Shown here one piece after another: positions 31,039 to 42,044 of a DNA stretch of 64,000 bases (position 1 is its first letter; each line of letters opens with the position of its first letter). The DNA lies in the NCBI GenBank assembly GCA_020830965.2, contig JACCFC020000003.1, positions 170,404 to 234,403 on the forward strand, in the 5' to 3' direction. The translations under genes were made by a program, and so were the position numbers. The stretch comes from Neisseriaceae bacterium TC5R-5 (GTDB taxonomy: Bacteria; Pseudomonadota; Gammaproteobacteria; Burkholderiales; Chromobacteriaceae). The notes beneath the pieces were generated by a model. It was given only the letters and a program-made list of their open reading frames with translations, did no database searches and had not been told where the DNA came from.

Positions 31039-33018
31039 ATGAGTTTGTTACCGCATCAATTGGAGTTGTTGTCGCCGGCGAAAACCGTCGACATTGGCCG
31101 TGAGGCCATTTTGCATGGTGCCGATGCGGTGTATATCGGCGGGCCCAGTTTTGGCGCACGGCATAATGCTTGTAATAGTGTGGCGGAGATTGCCGGCTTA
31201 ACGGCTTTTGCCCATCGTTATCATGCGCGGGTGTTTACCACCTTTAATACGATTTTGCATGATGCCGAGCTGGAGCCAGCCAGACAGTTAATCTGGCAAT
31301 TATACGATGCCGGTGTTGATGCGCTGATTATCCAGGACATGGGTATTCTGGAACTGGATTTACCCCCCATTCAGTTACATGCCTCTACTCAATGTGATAT
31401 CCGTGATGCCAATAAAGCGCGCTTTTTATCGGATGTCGGCTTTTCGCAATTGGTGCTGGCTCGTGAGCTGAGTATTGCTCAGATCAAGCAGATTGCGGAA
31501 CGGGTGGGTGACAGTGCATCGATTGAATACTTTATCCACGGTGCTTTATGTGTGGCGTTTTCCGGTCAGTGTTATATCAGCCATGCTGAAACCGGCCGCA
31601 GTGCCAATCGCGGTGATTGTTCGCAGGCTTGCCGTCTGCCCTATACGCTGACCGATCAGCACGGTGCGGTGGTGGCCTTTGACAAGCATTTATTGTCGAT
31701 GAAGGATAATAATCAGAGCGCCAATCTGGAAGCTTTGCTGGATGCCGGTGTCCGCTCCTTAAAAATAGAAGGCCGCTATAAAGATGTGTCTTATGTGAAG
31801 AACATCACCGCGCACTATCGCCGCTTATTGGATGAGATTCTGGAACGACGGCCAGAGTGGGTGGCTGCAGCCAGTGGTCGCAGTGAGATCAGTTTTACAC
31901 CCGACCCTGATAAGACATTCCATCGCGGCAGTACCGATTATTTCGCTACCGGCAGACAGCAGGATATTGGGGCTTTTGATTCGCCGAAATTCGTCGGCTT
32001 AGCGCTGGGGGTGGTCGATAAGGTCGGGCCAAACTGGCTGGATATTGCGACGCAGGAAACCATGAGTAATGGCGATGGTTTGAGCTTTATGCGTAAACGC
32101 GAGGTGGTTGGCATGCAGGCCAACACGGTAGAGCTAAGCGAGCGGCGTACCGCCGAAGGCGTGCCGATATGGCGTGCCTTTCCCAATGAACCGTCGGTGC
32201 TGAGCGGTTTGCGGCCAGGTAGTGATATCTGTCGTAATCGTGATCATGCCTGGGAATTAGCCGTACTGAAAAAATCGGCCGATCGACGCATCGCGGTATG
32301 GTTGAGTCTGGCGGAGAATAGCGATGGTCTGGCTTTATCAATGACGGATGAAGATGGTTGCAGTGTCACCGCCTATATGGCTTTGAATCTGCAGGTAGCG
32401 AAGGATGTCGCCAAAGCGCAGGCGCAACTGCACGAAAACCTGGCCAAACTGGGTAATACCCTGTTTGTGGCTCAGGAGATTACGCTGAACTTAAGCCAGC
32501 CCTGGTTTATTCCAACTTCCAGCATTAACGCACTACGCCGCGCCGCCGTAGAAAAACTGGAACAAGCACGTTTAGATGCCTGGCCACGACAGCCACGCAA
32601 AGCAGCCTTGCTACCGGCGGTGTCTTACCCCAGTGATAGTCTCAGTTATTTGGCCAATGTTTATAATCGTCTCGCCTGGCAGTTTTATCAGAAGCACGGC
32701 GTTAAGGTGATTGAGCCTGCTTACGAGGCACATCAGGAAGCGGATGAAGTCAGCCTGATGATTACCAAGCATTGCCTACGCTTTTCTTTTAATTTATGCC
32801 CGAAACAGGCCAAAGGCGTTCAGGGTGTGATGGGACAGGTACGCGCTGATCCGATGATTTTGCAGTCCGGCACCGAAAGCTACACCTTGAAATTTGAGTG
32901 TCGCCCTTGTGAAATGCATGTGATGGGCAAAATGAAAAAATCCGTCCTCAAGTCAGCTCCCCCTAGTGATATGCCCGCTAGTGCGCCATTAACCTTTTTT
33001 AAGCAGCGGCCAGCGTAA
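31039..33018 (+). CDS. rlhA: U32-family 23S rRNA C2501 hydroxylation protein RlhA
   Basis: A 659-residue protein of the peptidase U32 family. In E. coli the homologue RlhA (YdcP) makes 5-hydroxycytidine at C2501 of 23S rRNA, and the family is no longer seen as true peptidases. Recognisable parts are LELLSPAKTVDIGREAILHG, GADAVYIGGPSFGARHNA, the U32 signature region EYFIHGALCVAFSGQCYIS, then NRGDCSQACRLPY and KSLKIEGRYKDVSYV-like SLKIEGRYK. Conserved Cys residues may hold an Fe-S cluster. A C-terminal RlhA-like domain with FECRPCEMHV follows. The start at 31039 has AGGA upstream. The next gene starts 2 bp after the stop. Confidence 0.9.
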   Translation: MSLLPHQLELLSPAKTVDIGREAILHGADAVYIGGPSFGARHNACNSVAEIAGLTAFAHRYHARVFTTFNTILHDAELEPARQLIWQLYDAGVDALIIQDMGILELDLPPIQLHASTQCDIRDANKARFLSDVGFSQLVLARELSIAQIKQIAERVGDSASIEYFIHGALCVAFSGQCYISHAETGRSANRGDCSQACRLPYTLTDQHGAVVAFDKHLLSMKDNNQSANLEALLDAGVRSLKIEGRYKDVSYVKNITAHYRRLLDEILERRPEWVAAASGRSEISFTPDPDKTFHRGSTDYFATGRQQDIGAFDSPKFVGLALGVVDKVGPNWLDIATQETMSNGDGLSFMRKREVVGMQANTVELSERRTAEGVPIWRAFPNEPSVLSGLRPGSDICRNRDHAWELAVLKKSADRRIAVWLSLAENSDGLALSMTDEDGCSVTAYMALNLQVAKDVAKAQAQLHENLAKLGNTLFVAQEITLNLSQPWFIPTSSINALRRAAVEKLEQARLDAWPRQPRKAALLPAVSYPSDSLSYLANVYNRLAWQFYQKHGVKVIEPAYEAHQEADEVSLMITKHCLRFSFNLCPKQAKGVQGVMGQVRADPMILQSGTESYTLKFECRPCEMHVMGKMKKSVLKSAPPSDMPASAPLTFFKQRPA

Positions 33019-33020
33019 GC

Positions 33021-33398
33021 ATGGCGGATATTGAGCGCCTGGATACCTGGGTAAAGTATCGTTCAAATCTATGTAGCGATTGCATGGCAAGCTGCTGTTC
33101 AATGCCCGTGGAGATACGCTTAGCTGATTTAATACGGATGGGCTTGGTGGATGAGTTTGAGTTGAACGATCCGCTCAAACCAATCGCCAAACGTCTGGAA
33201 AAACAGGGCATTATCCAGCACTTCAACTTCAAGCACGGTTTATTCACCTTAAGCCGCCGCGCCAACGGCGATTGCCGTTATCTGGATCAAAGCACGCGCT
33301 TATGTACTATTTATCAACAGCGGCCGGATACTTGTCGTAACCACCCCAAGGTCGGGCCACGCCCAGGATTCTGCGCGTACACCCGTAAACTGCTCTAG
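33021..33398 (+). CDS. YkgJ-family cysteine cluster protein
   Basis: A 125-residue protein of the YkgJ/UPF0153-type CxxCxxxCC family. CSDCMASCC near residues 18-26 and later Cys residues in DCRYLD, LCTIYQQRPDTCRNHP and FCAYTRKLL are likely to bind a metal or Fe-S cluster. It begins 2 bp after rlhA, so the two are probably in one operon. A link to rRNA modification, for example as a maturation or redox partner, is inferred only from position. Biochemical function of the family is not well established. Confidence 0.88.
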   Translation: MADIERLDTWVKYRSNLCSDCMASCCSMPVEIRLADLIRMGLVDEFELNDPLKPIAKRLEKQGIIQHFNFKHGLFTLSRRANGDCRYLDQSTRLCTIYQQRPDTCRNHPKVGPRPGFCAYTRKLL

Positions 33399-33410
33399 CT
33401 ACGACAAGTG

Positions 33411-33426
33411 TGTTTCACGTGAAACG
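33411..33426 (+). promoter_or_regulatory. parS-like ParB binding site 3
   Basis: TGTTTCACGTGAAACG matches the parS consensus at 15 of 16 positions. It is intergenic, 12 bp after the YkgJ-type gene and before the convergent Spy-like gene. Confidence 0.88.
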
Positions 33427-33441
33427 ACGTAAGCGAGTGGG

Positions 33442-33879
33442 CTAGCGCTTCTCACCCCGCATTTTGCTAGCCATCTTCTCGTGCCAGCTATCCATGGTTT
33501 TTTTCTGCTCCGGGTTCAACTGAGCATAAAATGTCTTCAGGCCATCTAACCGTTGTTGCATCTGTTGCTGCTGAGTTTGCATCATGTGTTCCATACGCTG
33601 CGGAGCAGTTGCCCCCTCTACAGGCTTTTGGCGTTCCCGCATGCCCTGTGAGCGCATGGTGCTGATAAACGTTTTCCAGGCAGCTTCCTGTCCACTCTGT
33701 AATTTCAAAGCATCATGCAGCTTCTGCATGTGCTGTTCCATCATTTCCTTTCGCTTTGCCGGATCTTTACCCCAGCTGTGCTGTTGATTCTGACCACTAT
33801 TGGCCGTTTCGGCATAAACCAGACCTATGCTTGTGGTAGTTAACAAGCTGGCTAATAGGCATGTTTGAATCCATTTCAT
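33442..33879 (-). CDS. Spy/CpxP-like periplasmic protein
   Basis: A 145-residue secreted helical protein. The signal peptide MKWIQTCLLASLLTTTSIGLVYA is followed by a Met/Gln/Lys-rich body with LHDALKLQSGQEAAWKTFI, repeated MMQTQQQQMQQRLD and FYAQLNPEQKKTMDSWHEKM. The L-x-P-E-Q-K motif is of the LTxxQ type found in Spy and CpxP. Family members act as ATP-independent periplasmic chaperones or stress sensors, and the Met/His-rich sequence might bind metal. It is monocistronic and convergent with the YkgJ-type gene. Confidence 0.8.
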   Translation of the reverse strand: MKWIQTCLLASLLTTTSIGLVYAETANSGQNQQHSWGKDPAKRKEMMEQHMQKLHDALKLQSGQEAAWKTFISTMRSQGMRERQKPVEGATAPQRMEHMMQTQQQQMQQRLDGLKTFYAQLNPEQKKTMDSWHEKMASKMRGEKR

Positions 33880-34081
33880 CGGTTTTTCCTTTTACGGGTT
33901 GCTGTATTGTCATTTTGGCTGGCAAGTATCAAGAAAGTATGAGCTATGCTGAATGATGTGTTATTGAATGTAAATGAAATGCAGCGCATGTATTGGCATC
34001 TATGCGCTGCATTTATGCTGTTGTCTATTTTTAAATAAGTTGCTATTTAAAATAACAACCGAAGGGTCACGGAGTATTTGC

Positions 34082-36301
34082 ATGAAATCATTTTTGTTTC
34101 CTTTTCTTACGCCACAGTCTTTAACTGGCGCCTTTACCGAATATTGGTTAGATGCTTGTCAGCGCTCGGTATTATATTGTGATGTGCTACGGCAACGCGG
34201 CGATACTTATCAACAGCACGCTGCCTCTGGCAATCCACCGGTACTGGTGTTTGACTTTGAAGTGATTGTCGATGGCCGTGAGTTGGAACAGCCGGTGAAT
34301 TATGCACTCTCTGCCATTAAGCCACCTGATAACGGTATCGTGACTGACCCCAACAAACGTCCTTTTGTCGTCATCGATCCCCGTGCCGGTCATGGCCCCG
34401 GCATTGGTGGTTTTAAGATGGATAGCGAAATCGGCATTGCCTTACGTCAGGGGCATCCTTGTTATTTTGTGATGTTTTTTCCAATGCCCGAAGCAGAACA
34501 GACCATTGAATGTGTATGGCAGGCAGAAAAAATCTTTCTACAAAAAGTGAATGAGCTACACCCCAATAGTGCTGGTAAACCTTTTGTTATTGGCAACTGT
34601 CAGGGTGGCTGGGCCTTGGCCATGCTAGCTGCTTCGGCACCACACCTGGTCGGCCCCATTTTGCTAGCCGGTTCGCCCTTATCTTATTGGGCGGGGGTGG
34701 CCGGTAAAAATCCGATGCGCTATTCCGGGGGTCTGTATGGTGGTACCTGGATGGCTTCCCTGGCCGGCGATTTAGGCCATGGTAAATTTGATGGTGCGCA
34801 TCTGGTGAGTAATTTTGAACAACTAGACTTGGCCAATACCTACTGGGAAAAGCCTTACAATCTCTACAGCAAAATAGATACCGAACCATCACGCTTTCTG
34901 GAGTTTGAACGCTGGTGGGGTGGGCATTATCTGCTCAACAAAGTAGAGATGGAGTGGATTACGCAAAATCTGTTTGTCGGTAATCGACTCAGCCGTGGCG
35001 AAATCGTGTTAGAAAGTAGCCAACAAACCATAAACTTACATAATATTCGCTCTCCCATCATCGTTTTTGCCTCTTGGGGCGACAATATCACCCCACCACA
35101 ACAGGCCTTATTCTGGATTGCTGATCTCTATCACAGCGTGGAAGATATTCGTGCCAACGAGCAAACCATTGTTTATTGCCTACATGATCAAGTAGGCCAT
35201 TTAGGCATTTTTGTCTCTGCCGGAGTTGCCAATAAAGAACATAGCGAGCTGGCCAGCGCACTGGATTTAATCGATGTGTTACCTCCCGGTTTATATGAGG
35301 CGGTTATTACCGACAGTCACCCGGAAATGGCTGGTTTGGAATACTTACAAGGGCGCTATGTCATCCGTTTTGAGCCACGCGATGTAGACGATATTTTAAA
35401 CCTGGGCGATGGCCGTAAGGGTGAAGCCGCTTTCGAGGTGGTACAAAGAGTCGCAGAAGTGAATCAGCAGCTATACGACACCTTTATTTCACCATGGTTA
35501 CGTTTGTGCAGCAATGAATACACCGCGCGCTGGTGGCGGGAAATGCACCCCTCGCGCCTGGAGCGCAACTTTTTTTCCAGCACCAACCCTTGCCTGACAG
35601 GCATCAAGGATTGGGCAGAAACCATCAGGACAGAACGCCAGAGCATCAGTCAGGACAACTTTTTTTGGCAGTGCCAGCAAAGTTATTCACAACTCATCGT
35701 CCATACCCTGGATAGCTGGCGGCAAAGTCGGGACACCTTGCAGGAATTATTATTCCGCAGCATTTTCGAATCACCATGGACAGCCGCTGCGGTTGGTCTA
35801 AAGCCAATACGGGAATACGGAGTACGCAAGGCTGATGGCAGTTGGGAACGCAGTGAGATGCTGCGACTGAAACGGTGTGAACTAGAAAATTATTACGCTC
35901 AGGGGATTCCGGTAGAAGGCTTTTTGCGCCTGATGATTTATGTCGCCATCGGTAACGGTATCGTTGATGTACGGCCCTTTAATGCTATCCGCCGCGTCAT
36001 GCAGGAAACCGGTTTGGGAGAAGAACTGACACTGGAACAGTTTAAGCAGCTAATACGCCGCCAAACCTGGCTGGTACGTAATGATGAGCAACGGGCCCTG
36101 GCAACCCTGACTAATCTATTACCAGACCGCCATCAACGCCAAATGGCTTTAGAACTGGCCATGCTGCTTTTACAAGCCGCCGGCCGTATTAGTGATGAAA
36201 AACAGCTGCGCTTACAACTGGCTGCTCAGGCTATGGAAGTAGATATTCCCTTAGCTGCGCCGCCCAAGAAAAAACGTAGCCGCAACAAGCCTGCGCCATA
36301 G
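34082..36301 (+). CDS. DUF3141 alpha/beta-hydrolase related to PHA synthase
   Basis: A 739-residue protein of the DUF3141 family. The first half is an alpha/beta-hydrolase fold: DPRAGHGPGIGGFK near 95-110, the nucleophile elbow GNCQGGWALAML with Cys at the catalytic position, FASWGDNITPP (Asp) and HDQVGHLGIF (His). Cys in the elbow is the arrangement of PHA synthases (G-x-C-x-G). The second half is helical and family-specific, ending in a Lys/Arg-rich tail (PPKKKRSRNK). The start at 34082 has GGAG upstream; the frame from 33974 does not. No phasin, phaA or phaB is nearby, so polymer synthesis is not supported by context. The substrate is unknown. Confidence 0.85.
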   Translation: MKSFLFPFLTPQSLTGAFTEYWLDACQRSVLYCDVLRQRGDTYQQHAASGNPPVLVFDFEVIVDGRELEQPVNYALSAIKPPDNGIVTDPNKRPFVVIDPRAGHGPGIGGFKMDSEIGIALRQGHPCYFVMFFPMPEAEQTIECVWQAEKIFLQKVNELHPNSAGKPFVIGNCQGGWALAMLAASAPHLVGPILLAGSPLSYWAGVAGKNPMRYSGGLYGGTWMASLAGDLGHGKFDGAHLVSNFEQLDLANTYWEKPYNLYSKIDTEPSRFLEFERWWGGHYLLNKVEMEWITQNLFVGNRLSRGEIVLESSQQTINLHNIRSPIIVFASWGDNITPPQQALFWIADLYHSVEDIRANEQTIVYCLHDQVGHLGIFVSAGVANKEHSELASALDLIDVLPPGLYEAVITDSHPEMAGLEYLQGRYVIRFEPRDVDDILNLGDGRKGEAAFEVVQRVAEVNQQLYDTFISPWLRLCSNEYTARWWREMHPSRLERNFFSSTNPCLTGIKDWAETIRTERQSISQDNFFWQCQQSYSQLIVHTLDSWRQSRDTLQELLFRSIFESPWTAAAVGLKPIREYGVRKADGSWERSEMLRLKRCELENYYAQGIPVEGFLRLMIYVAIGNGIVDVRPFNAIRRVMQETGLGEELTLEQFKQLIRRQTWLVRNDEQRALATLTNLLPDRHQRQMALELAMLLLQAAGRISDEKQLRLQLAAQAMEVDIPLAAPPKKKRSRNKPAP

Positions 36302-36309
36302 GCCGCAGC

Positions 36310-36501
36310 CTAGCGCCTAGCCAGCTGACGCCGGGCGCGTGCGCAGGGTTTATCGCAATCACAGGCTTTTTCCAAGCCCAGATTAGCGATGCCACCGCAA
36401 CTACCTTGCAGGCTTTTACGCCTGCACAAATAACCTAGGGCCAAGCCGATAAAAGCCAACAGAAAAACTATAAATGCTGCCATAAAAAGCCGGAACAACA
36501 T
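36310..36501 (-). CDS. nqrM: Na+-NQR maturation protein NqrM
   Basis: A 63-residue membrane protein with one N-terminal helix (LFMAAFIVFLLAFIGLALGY) and the Cys pattern GSCGGIANLGLEKACDCDKPC. NqrM (DUF539) is needed in other bacteria to insert iron into the Nqr complex between NqrD and NqrE. It sits directly after apbE at the end of the nqr operon, where it is normally found. Confidence 0.93.
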   Translation of the reverse strand: MLFRLFMAAFIVFLLAFIGLALGYLCRRKSLQGSCGGIANLGLEKACDCDKPCARARRQLARR

Positions 36502-36503
36502 CG

Positions 36504-37541
36504 CTATGTCCCCTTGGGTAAGTAGGCTTGAAAAGCTTTGGAATGCAAAGTGCTGAACCCCTGCCCGGTTTTTACAATCAGAAATACCGCCAAACCGAGT
36601 TCATCGGCCAGCTTAATCGCTCGCTCCGGCCCTAATACATCCAGGCCGGTGGCCAAGCCATCTGCGGTCATACCCTGCTTACTCAATACTGTTACCGAAG
36701 CCAGATGATGTTCTATCGGCCGTCCGCTGCGGGGATCTATCGTATGTGAATAACGCCGTCCCTGCTCTTCAAAATAATGACGATAATCGCCAGAAGTGGC
36801 TATCGCCATGTCTCCCGGCGTAATAATCAACTGAGCCTGCACATTGCCAGCAACAGTCGGTTTTTCAATCGCTATACGCCAGCGCCCACCTTCCCCATTA
36901 TGGCCGGCAACACGCATATCCCCACCAATATCCACCATATAGTTGCTAATCTGTTGTGAGCGTAAATAATCGGCGATTACATCTACACCGTAGCCTTTGG
37001 CAATGGCAGACAAATCAAGATACAGCTGTGGATGCTTTTTAATCAGCGCCTGCTTGCTCCAGCCAAGCTTGGCAATACCGGTGTGGGCTAATGCCTGTTC
37101 GATCTGTGCCGCAGAAGGTGGGTGTTCGCGACGACCTGTCGGGCCAAACCCCCATAAATTGACCAGCGGCCCCACGGTGATATCCAGCGCACCTTGCGTC
37201 TGTTGGTTAAGGCGAATAGCCTCAGCCACCACCTTGCTGGTAGCGGCAGATACTGAAAAAGCTTGGTTGATGACCCGACTCTGATTGAAACGGCTTAATT
37301 CAGAATCCGGTCTATAAGTAGACATTTGCTGATTGACCTGCTCTAGGCGGCGATCAATTTCAATTTGTAATACTTGTGGTTTAAGGGCATTTCTTACCGC
37401 AATATATTTAATGCGGTAGTAGGTTCCCATGGTTTGACCCTTAAGCTCAATTTGCTCTGTTTTTTGACAGCCACTCAAAAATAGAATCAATAGCAAGCAA
37501 CACCAGCGGATATCCAATAGCGTAAATTGTCTGTTAGCCAC
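36504..37541 (-). CDS. apbE: FAD:protein FMN transferase ApbE
   Basis: About 345 residues. It attaches FMN through a phosphoester bond to Thr in NqrB and NqrC. A lipoprotein-like signal with LLILFLSGC suggests membrane anchoring on the periplasmic side. Family motifs: [39 protein letters not shown] and [16 protein letters not shown] at 37541 is the likely start, overlapping the nqrF stop by 8 bp; ATG at 37577 with a longer overlap cannot be excluded. Position after nqrF fits its role in Nqr flavinylation. Confidence 0.93.
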   Translation of the reverse strand: MANRQFTLLDIRWCCLLLILFLSGCQKTEQIELKGQTMGTYYRIKYIAVRNALKPQVLQIEIDRRLEQVNQQMSTYRPDSELSRFNQSRVINQAFSVSAATSKVVAEAIRLNQQTQGALDITVGPLVNLWGFGPTGRREHPPSAAQIEQALAHTGIAKLGWSKQALIKKHPQLYLDLSAIAKGYGVDVIADYLRSQQISNYMVDIGGDMRVAGHNGEGGRWRIAIEKPTVAGNVQAQLIITPGDMAIATSGDYRHYFEEQGRRYSHTIDPRSGRPIEHHLASVTVLSKQGMTADGLATGLDVLGPERAIKLADELGLAVFLIVKTGQGFSTLHSKAFQAYLPKGT

Positions 37542-38754
37542 CAAAATCGTCCAGCATAATATTTTCGTCCTCAACACCCAGCTCTTTTAGCATATTAATC
37601 ACCGCCTGATTCATCATCGGTGGTCCGCACATATAAAACTCACAATCCTCTGGTGCCGGATGATTTTTTAAATAATTTTCCAGTAGCACCTGATGAATAA
37701 AACCGGTATAGCCTTGCCAATTATCTTCACTTAACGGGTCTGATAAGGCAATGTGCCAGCGGAAATTCTCATTTTCTGCCTGTAGCTTATTGAAATCGTC
37801 TTCATAAAAAACCTCACGCAAAGAGCGTGCTCCATACCAGAAGCTCATCTTGCGTTTAGTATTTAATCGGTTCAACTGATCAAAAATCAAAGAACGCATG
37901 GGAGCCATACCGGCCCCACCGCCAATAAAAACCATTTCTGCCTGGGTATCTTTGGCAAAGAAATCACCAAATGGCCCGGAAATCACCACTTTATCCCCAG
38001 CTTTTAATGACCAGATATAAGAGGACATAATTCCGGGAGGGGCATCTTTAATATTAGGAGGAGGTGTAGAAATACGTACATTCAGCATGATAATACCGCG
38101 TTCTTCCGGGTAATTAGCCATTGAATAAGCACGTAAGGTAGGTTCAGTGCAGATAGATTCAATACTGAATAAATTAAATTTTTTCCAATCATCTTGATAT
38201 TTTTCAGGAATATCAAAAGCAGCATAACGTATATGATGCGGTTCAGCTTCTATTTGAATATAACCACCGGCACGGAATGGCACACTTTCACCATCCGGTA
38301 TTTTTAATTTTAATTCTTTAATGAAAGTCGCTTTACTATCATTAGAGATGACTTCACAAACCCATTTTTTTACTCCAAAAACCTCATCTGATAATTCTAT
38401 TGCCATATTCTGGCGCACGTTTACCTGACAAGCCAGACGACAGCCCTCCTTGGCTTCACGCTTGCTGATATGAGATAACTCGGTAGGCAAAATATCGCCA
38501 CCACCCTGTTGAATTTTTACCAGGCACTGACCACAAGAACCACCACCACCACAAGCGGAGGAGACAAAAATACCTTGTCCAGATAGCAAATTTAACAACT
38601 TACTGCCCGCTGCAGCGGTAAAAACCTTGTCCTGATTAATCGTTATCGTGACATCACCACTATTCACCAGCTTTGCTTTAGCCAATAAAATCAAAGCAGT
38701 TAACGCAATAATAATCAGGGTAAACATCGCTATACCCAAAATCATTTCCATCAC
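37534..38754 (-). CDS. nqrF: Na+-translocating NADH:quinone reductase subunit F
   Basis: The 406-residue electron-input subunit, which oxidises NADH with FAD and passes electrons to a 2Fe-2S cluster. Order: N-terminal membrane helix (about 5-25), ferredoxin domain with [10 protein letters not shown] and a later Cys, FAD domain with RAYSMANYP, and NADH domain with [14 protein letters not shown] and [11 protein letters not shown], ending DDFGG. Full length. It is separated from nqrE by 31 bp. Confidence 0.97.
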   Translation of the reverse strand: MMEMILGIAMFTLIIIALTALILLAKAKLVNSGDVTITINQDKVFTAAAGSKLLNLLSGQGIFVSSACGGGGSCGQCLVKIQQGGGDILPTELSHISKREAKEGCRLACQVNVRQNMAIELSDEVFGVKKWVCEVISNDSKATFIKELKLKIPDGESVPFRAGGYIQIEAEPHHIRYAAFDIPEKYQDDWKKFNLFSIESICTEPTLRAYSMANYPEERGIIMLNVRISTPPPNIKDAPPGIMSSYIWSLKAGDKVVISGPFGDFFAKDTQAEMVFIGGGAGMAPMRSLIFDQLNRLNTKRKMSFWYGARSLREVFYEDDFNKLQAENENFRWHIALSDPLSEDNWQGYTGFIHQVLLENYLKNHPAPEDCEFYMCGPPMMNQAVINMLKELGVEDENIMLDDFGG

Positions 38755-38785
38755 AACACCCCGTAGTGATTTTGATCTTTATTAT

Positions 38786-39385
38786 TTATAGTCGTATGCC
38801 CGCAAAAACAGAAAACCCTAAAGCCATCAATCCGGTTGTAATAAAAGTAATACCTAAGCCTTTCAAACCATCTGGTATATCTGAATATTTCATTTTTTCA
38901 CGCAAACCTGCGAGCGCGACAATAGCTAACATCCAACCGATGCCCGAGCCAAAGCCATAGACGATCGATTCTGTAAAATTATAGTTGCGCTGCACCATAA
39001 AAGAGACGCCACCAAAAATGGCACAATTAACGGTAATAAGAGGCAGAAAAATACCTAGCGCATTATAAAGTGGTGGAAAGTAACGATCTAAGATCATTTC
39101 CAATATTTGTACTAGCGCTGCAATCACACCAATAAAAGCAATAAAGTTAAGGAAAGTCAGATCTATCCCTGTCACCAATGTCCCGTCACGCAGTATCCCG
39201 TTATATACCAAATTATTCACAGGCACGGCGATAGTCAAAACAACAGTCACAGCAACACCTAAACCAAAGGATGTTTCAACTTTTTTAGAAACCGCCAAAA
39301 AAGTACACATACCCAAGAAAAAAGTTAATGCCATATTTTGAATAAAAACAGCATTAATAAATAAATTAAGATAGTGCGAAAACAT
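38786..39385 (-). CDS. nqrE: Na+-translocating NADH:quinone reductase subunit E
   Basis: A 199-residue membrane subunit with six hydrophobic helices. [12 protein letters not shown] carries the conserved Cys in a half-helix and [11 protein letters not shown] carries the second; with NqrD these hold the intramembrane Fe centre. Homologous to NqrD and RnfA. Three bases separate it from nqrD. Confidence 0.96.
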   Translation of the reverse strand: MFSHYLNLFINAVFIQNMALTFFLGMCTFLAVSKKVETSFGLGVAVTVVLTIAVPVNNLVYNGILRDGTLVTGIDLTFLNFIAFIGVIAALVQILEMILDRYFPPLYNALGIFLPLITVNCAIFGGVSFMVQRNYNFTESIVYGFGSGIGWMLAIVALAGLREKMKYSDIPDGLKGLGITFITTGLMALGFSVFAGIRL

Positions 39386-39388
39386 AGT

Positions 39389-40018
39389 TTATTCCTTTTC
39401 GACCTGTGCCGGTTTCAAGGTTCTTATGCCCCAAATCAATAATCCAATGATAAAGAAAGCACTAGGTGCCAACATAAATAAACCATTAGTTTGGTACCAA
39501 CCCCCATTTTGAATGGTAGGTAATATATCTATACCAAAAAGTTTTCCGGCACCGAATAATTCACGCAAAAAAGCCACCGTTAATAGAATAACGCCATAAC
39601 CCAGCCCATTTCCTACTCCATCCATAAAACTGGCCAGCGGTGGTGATTTCATCGCATAAGCTTCGGCACGACCCATCACCACACAGTTGGTAATAATTAA
39701 ACCAACGAACACCGATAATTGCTGTGACATTTCATAATGGTAGGCTCGTAATAATTGATCTACGACGATTACCAGTGAGGCAATAATGGTCATTTGCACA
39801 ATAATGCGCACACTATTGGGAATATGATGGCGCAGCAGTGAAATAAATAAATTAGAACAGGCCGTCACCACAGTAACCGCCAGAGTCATGACCAGCGCCG
39901 CTTGCAGTTGGGTAGTCACAGCCAGTGCCGAACAAACTCCTAAAATTTGCAACGCTATCGGATTACTGTCTAATAACGGCGCTAATAGCACCCGTTTGAT
40001 TTCTTTACTATCCGCCAT
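39389..40018 (-). CDS. nqrD: Na+-translocating NADH:quinone reductase subunit D
   Basis: A 209-residue membrane subunit. [13 protein letters not shown] and [12 protein letters not shown] contain the conserved Cys residues that, with NqrE, hold the iron centre. Six hydrophobic segments are visible. The start overlaps the nqrC stop by 11 bp, so translation is probably coupled. Confidence 0.96.
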   Translation of the reverse strand: MADSKEIKRVLLAPLLDSNPIALQILGVCSALAVTTQLQAALVMTLAVTVVTACSNLFISLLRHHIPNSVRIIVQMTIIASLVIVVDQLLRAYHYEMSQQLSVFVGLIITNCVVMGRAEAYAMKSPPLASFMDGVGNGLGYGVILLTVAFLRELFGAGKLFGIDILPTIQNGGWYQTNGLFMLAPSAFFIIGLLIWGIRTLKPAQVEKE

Positions 40019-40811
40019 GATTTAGCTCACCTGCACGCACCCGTTTGAGAAAAGGACCAAAACCTTGCTCCCCCAACCAGAAATCAAAGCTATTCTGCAC
40101 GCCTACCGAGGTGGCCGTTGCGCCAGAAACACCATCTACACCATGGATATCTTCTGGAGCAGCACCACTTTGAATAATCCTTAACGCAGGCTGTCCTTGT
40201 GGATCAAATAACTGCTTGCCCGTGAATTGGCGACTCCAGTTCGGATTCTGGATTTCACCGCCAATACCAGGGGTTTCCCCTTGGCGGTAGTAGCGGAAAG
40301 CGCGGATGGTATTACCATCTGCGGCTAATGCCAGAAACGCGTACATCATTGACCACACTCCCCGTCCCTGAATCGGTAACACGATAGTTTCTATCGCATT
40401 CTGTTCATTGCGTACCAGATAAATTCGTACGATATTACTGCGCCACTGCAAACCAGCAGTGTCCTGCTCTGGTGATAGTTCCAGGCTGTATTCGGCAGTA
40501 TGCGGTACAGTACTCACATCAAAATCAAGCGCATCACCGGCCACAAATTTACCGGTATTCACATCCAGCAAACGCGGTTCAACATATTGCCTAAAGACAT
40601 TATTGATCTGATAAGGCAGCATCATCGACCTGAGCAGACCAACAACTTCCAGCAAATTACGCCGTACATCGACCAAACGCTGCTCTTGTTGCTGCTGACG
40701 TAAACCCACCGCCGATACCGTGACAATCACCGAGCACACTAAGCATAATAGGCCGACGAACAACAGGGTTTTACCAAGACTTTCCGGTTTTTTCGCGTTT
40801 TCATCCGCCAC
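40008..40811 (-). CDS. nqrC: Na+-translocating NADH:quinone reductase subunit C
   Basis: A 267-residue subunit with one N-terminal membrane helix ([20 protein letters not shown]) and a periplasmic FMN domain. The FMN attachment motif [10 protein letters not shown] is intact, with Thr as the covalent site modified by Apb[15 protein letters not shown] and [10 protein letters not shown] are other conserved parts. It overlaps nqrB by 11 bp and nqrD by 11 bp. Confidence 0.97.
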   Translation of the reverse strand: MADENAKKPESLGKTLLFVGLLCLVCSVIVTVSAVGLRQQQQEQRLVDVRRNLLEVVGLLRSMMLPYQINNVFRQYVEPRLLDVNTGKFVAGDALDFDVSTVPHTAEYSLELSPEQDTAGLQWRSNIVRIYLVRNEQNAIETIVLPIQGRGVWSMMYAFLALAADGNTIRAFRYYRQGETPGIGGEIQNPNWSRQFTGKQLFDPQGQPALRIIQSGAAPEDIHGVDGVSGATATSVGVQNSFDFWLGEQGFGPFLKRVRAGELNHGG

Positions 40812-42042
40812 GAGCTTTCCTCCGCTTGATATTGGCTTTTACCACCAGGTAGTCGAACAATGGCGCGAACAGATTAGCAAACAGGATGGCCAGCATCATG
40901 CCTTCGGCGTAAGCCGGGTTAACCACCCGGATCAGCACACACATCGCACCGATCAAGATGCCGTACCACCATTTGCCTTGGTTGGTAAATGAGGCGGATA
41001 CCGGGTCGGTAGCCATAAACATCATGCCAAAAGCAAAACCGCCTAATACCAGGTGCCAATACCAGGGCATAGCAAACAGCGGATTACTATCAGAACCAAT
41101 GAGATTAAACAGACTGGCAAGCGCCACCATGCCAATAAAGACACCAGCGACGATGCGCCATGACGCAATGCGGGTGAACAGGATGAGTGCCCCGCCTAAT
41201 AAAATCAGCAGCGTAGAGACCTCACCAATTGAACCGGGGATATTGCCTAGAAAAGCATCTAACCAGCTCACTGGTTGGCCGCTAACGATGTGCATAACAT
41301 GACTTAAGCCGCCGTTCCCCCATTGCGACAAAGGTGTCGCACCAGAAAAACCATCCGCAGTGGTCCAAACCAGGTCTCCGGAAATCTGTGCCGGATAGGC
41401 AAAAAATAAGAAAGCCCGCCCGGTTAATGCCGGGTTGAGCAGATTGCGGCCAGTACCACCAAAAATTTCCTTACCGATTACCACACCAAAGCTGATACCT
41501 AAAGCAGCCTGCCATAAGGGCAAGGTCGGCGGCAGCGTTAAACAGAACAAGATGGAAGTAACCAGAAAGCCTTCATTAATCGGTTTGCCGCGTATGACAG
41601 CAAACAGCACTTCCCAAAAACCACCGGCCAGTAACACTACTAAATACAGTGGCACAAAATAACTGGCGCCAAGCAGTAGTTTGCTGAGCCAACCGGCATC
41701 ACTGACAAAAGAAGCACCCAATAGCTGTGCCAATCGATAATGCCAGTCGCTTTGTAACACCTCAGTCAGTTGCTCTCCCTGGTATAGCTGATGCAAAGCC
41801 GGAATAGCCTGATGGCCAATGTTATACACACCCCATAGCATGGCTGGTAATACCGCCAGCCATACCATAATCATCACACGCTTTAAATCAATGGCATCAC
41901 GCACATGTGTACTGCCGCGCGTCACTAGGCCAGGGGTATAAAAGAAGGAGCTGCCTGCTTCATACAAGGGGTAGAACTTCTCCCACTTCCCCCCCTTGCT
42001 GAAATGTGGCTCTATTTTGTCGAAAAAGCGTTGCAGACCCAT
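40801..42042 (-). CDS. nqrB: Na+-translocating NADH:quinone reductase subunit B
   Basis: The 413-residue main membrane subunit, which binds FMN covalently and riboflavin and contributes the sodium path. The flavin site is [12 protein letters not shown], with Thr as the attachment residue. Ten or so hydrophobic helices are visible. [20 protein letters not shown] and [17 protein letters not shown] are family signatures. Two bases separate it from nqrA. Confidence 0.97.
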   Translation of the reverse strand: MGLQRFFDKIEPHFSKGGKWEKFYPLYEAGSSFFYTPGLVTRGSTHVRDAIDLKRVMIMVWLAVLPAMLWGVYNIGHQAIPALHQLYQGEQLTEVLQSDWHYRLAQLLGASFVSDAGWLSKLLLGASYFVPLYLVVLLAGGFWEVLFAVIRGKPINEGFLVTSILFCLTLPPTLPLWQAALGISFGVVIGKEIFGGTGRNLLNPALTGRAFLFFAYPAQISGDLVWTTADGFSGATPLSQWGNGGLSHVMHIVSGQPVSWLDAFLGNIPGSIGEVSTLLILLGGALILFTRIASWRIVAGVFIGMVALASLFNLIGSDSNPLFAMPWYWHLVLGGFAFGMMFMATDPVSASFTNQGKWWYGILIGAMCVLIRVVNPAYAEGMMLAILFANLFAPLFDYLVVKANIKRRKARGG

Positions 42043-42044
42043 GC

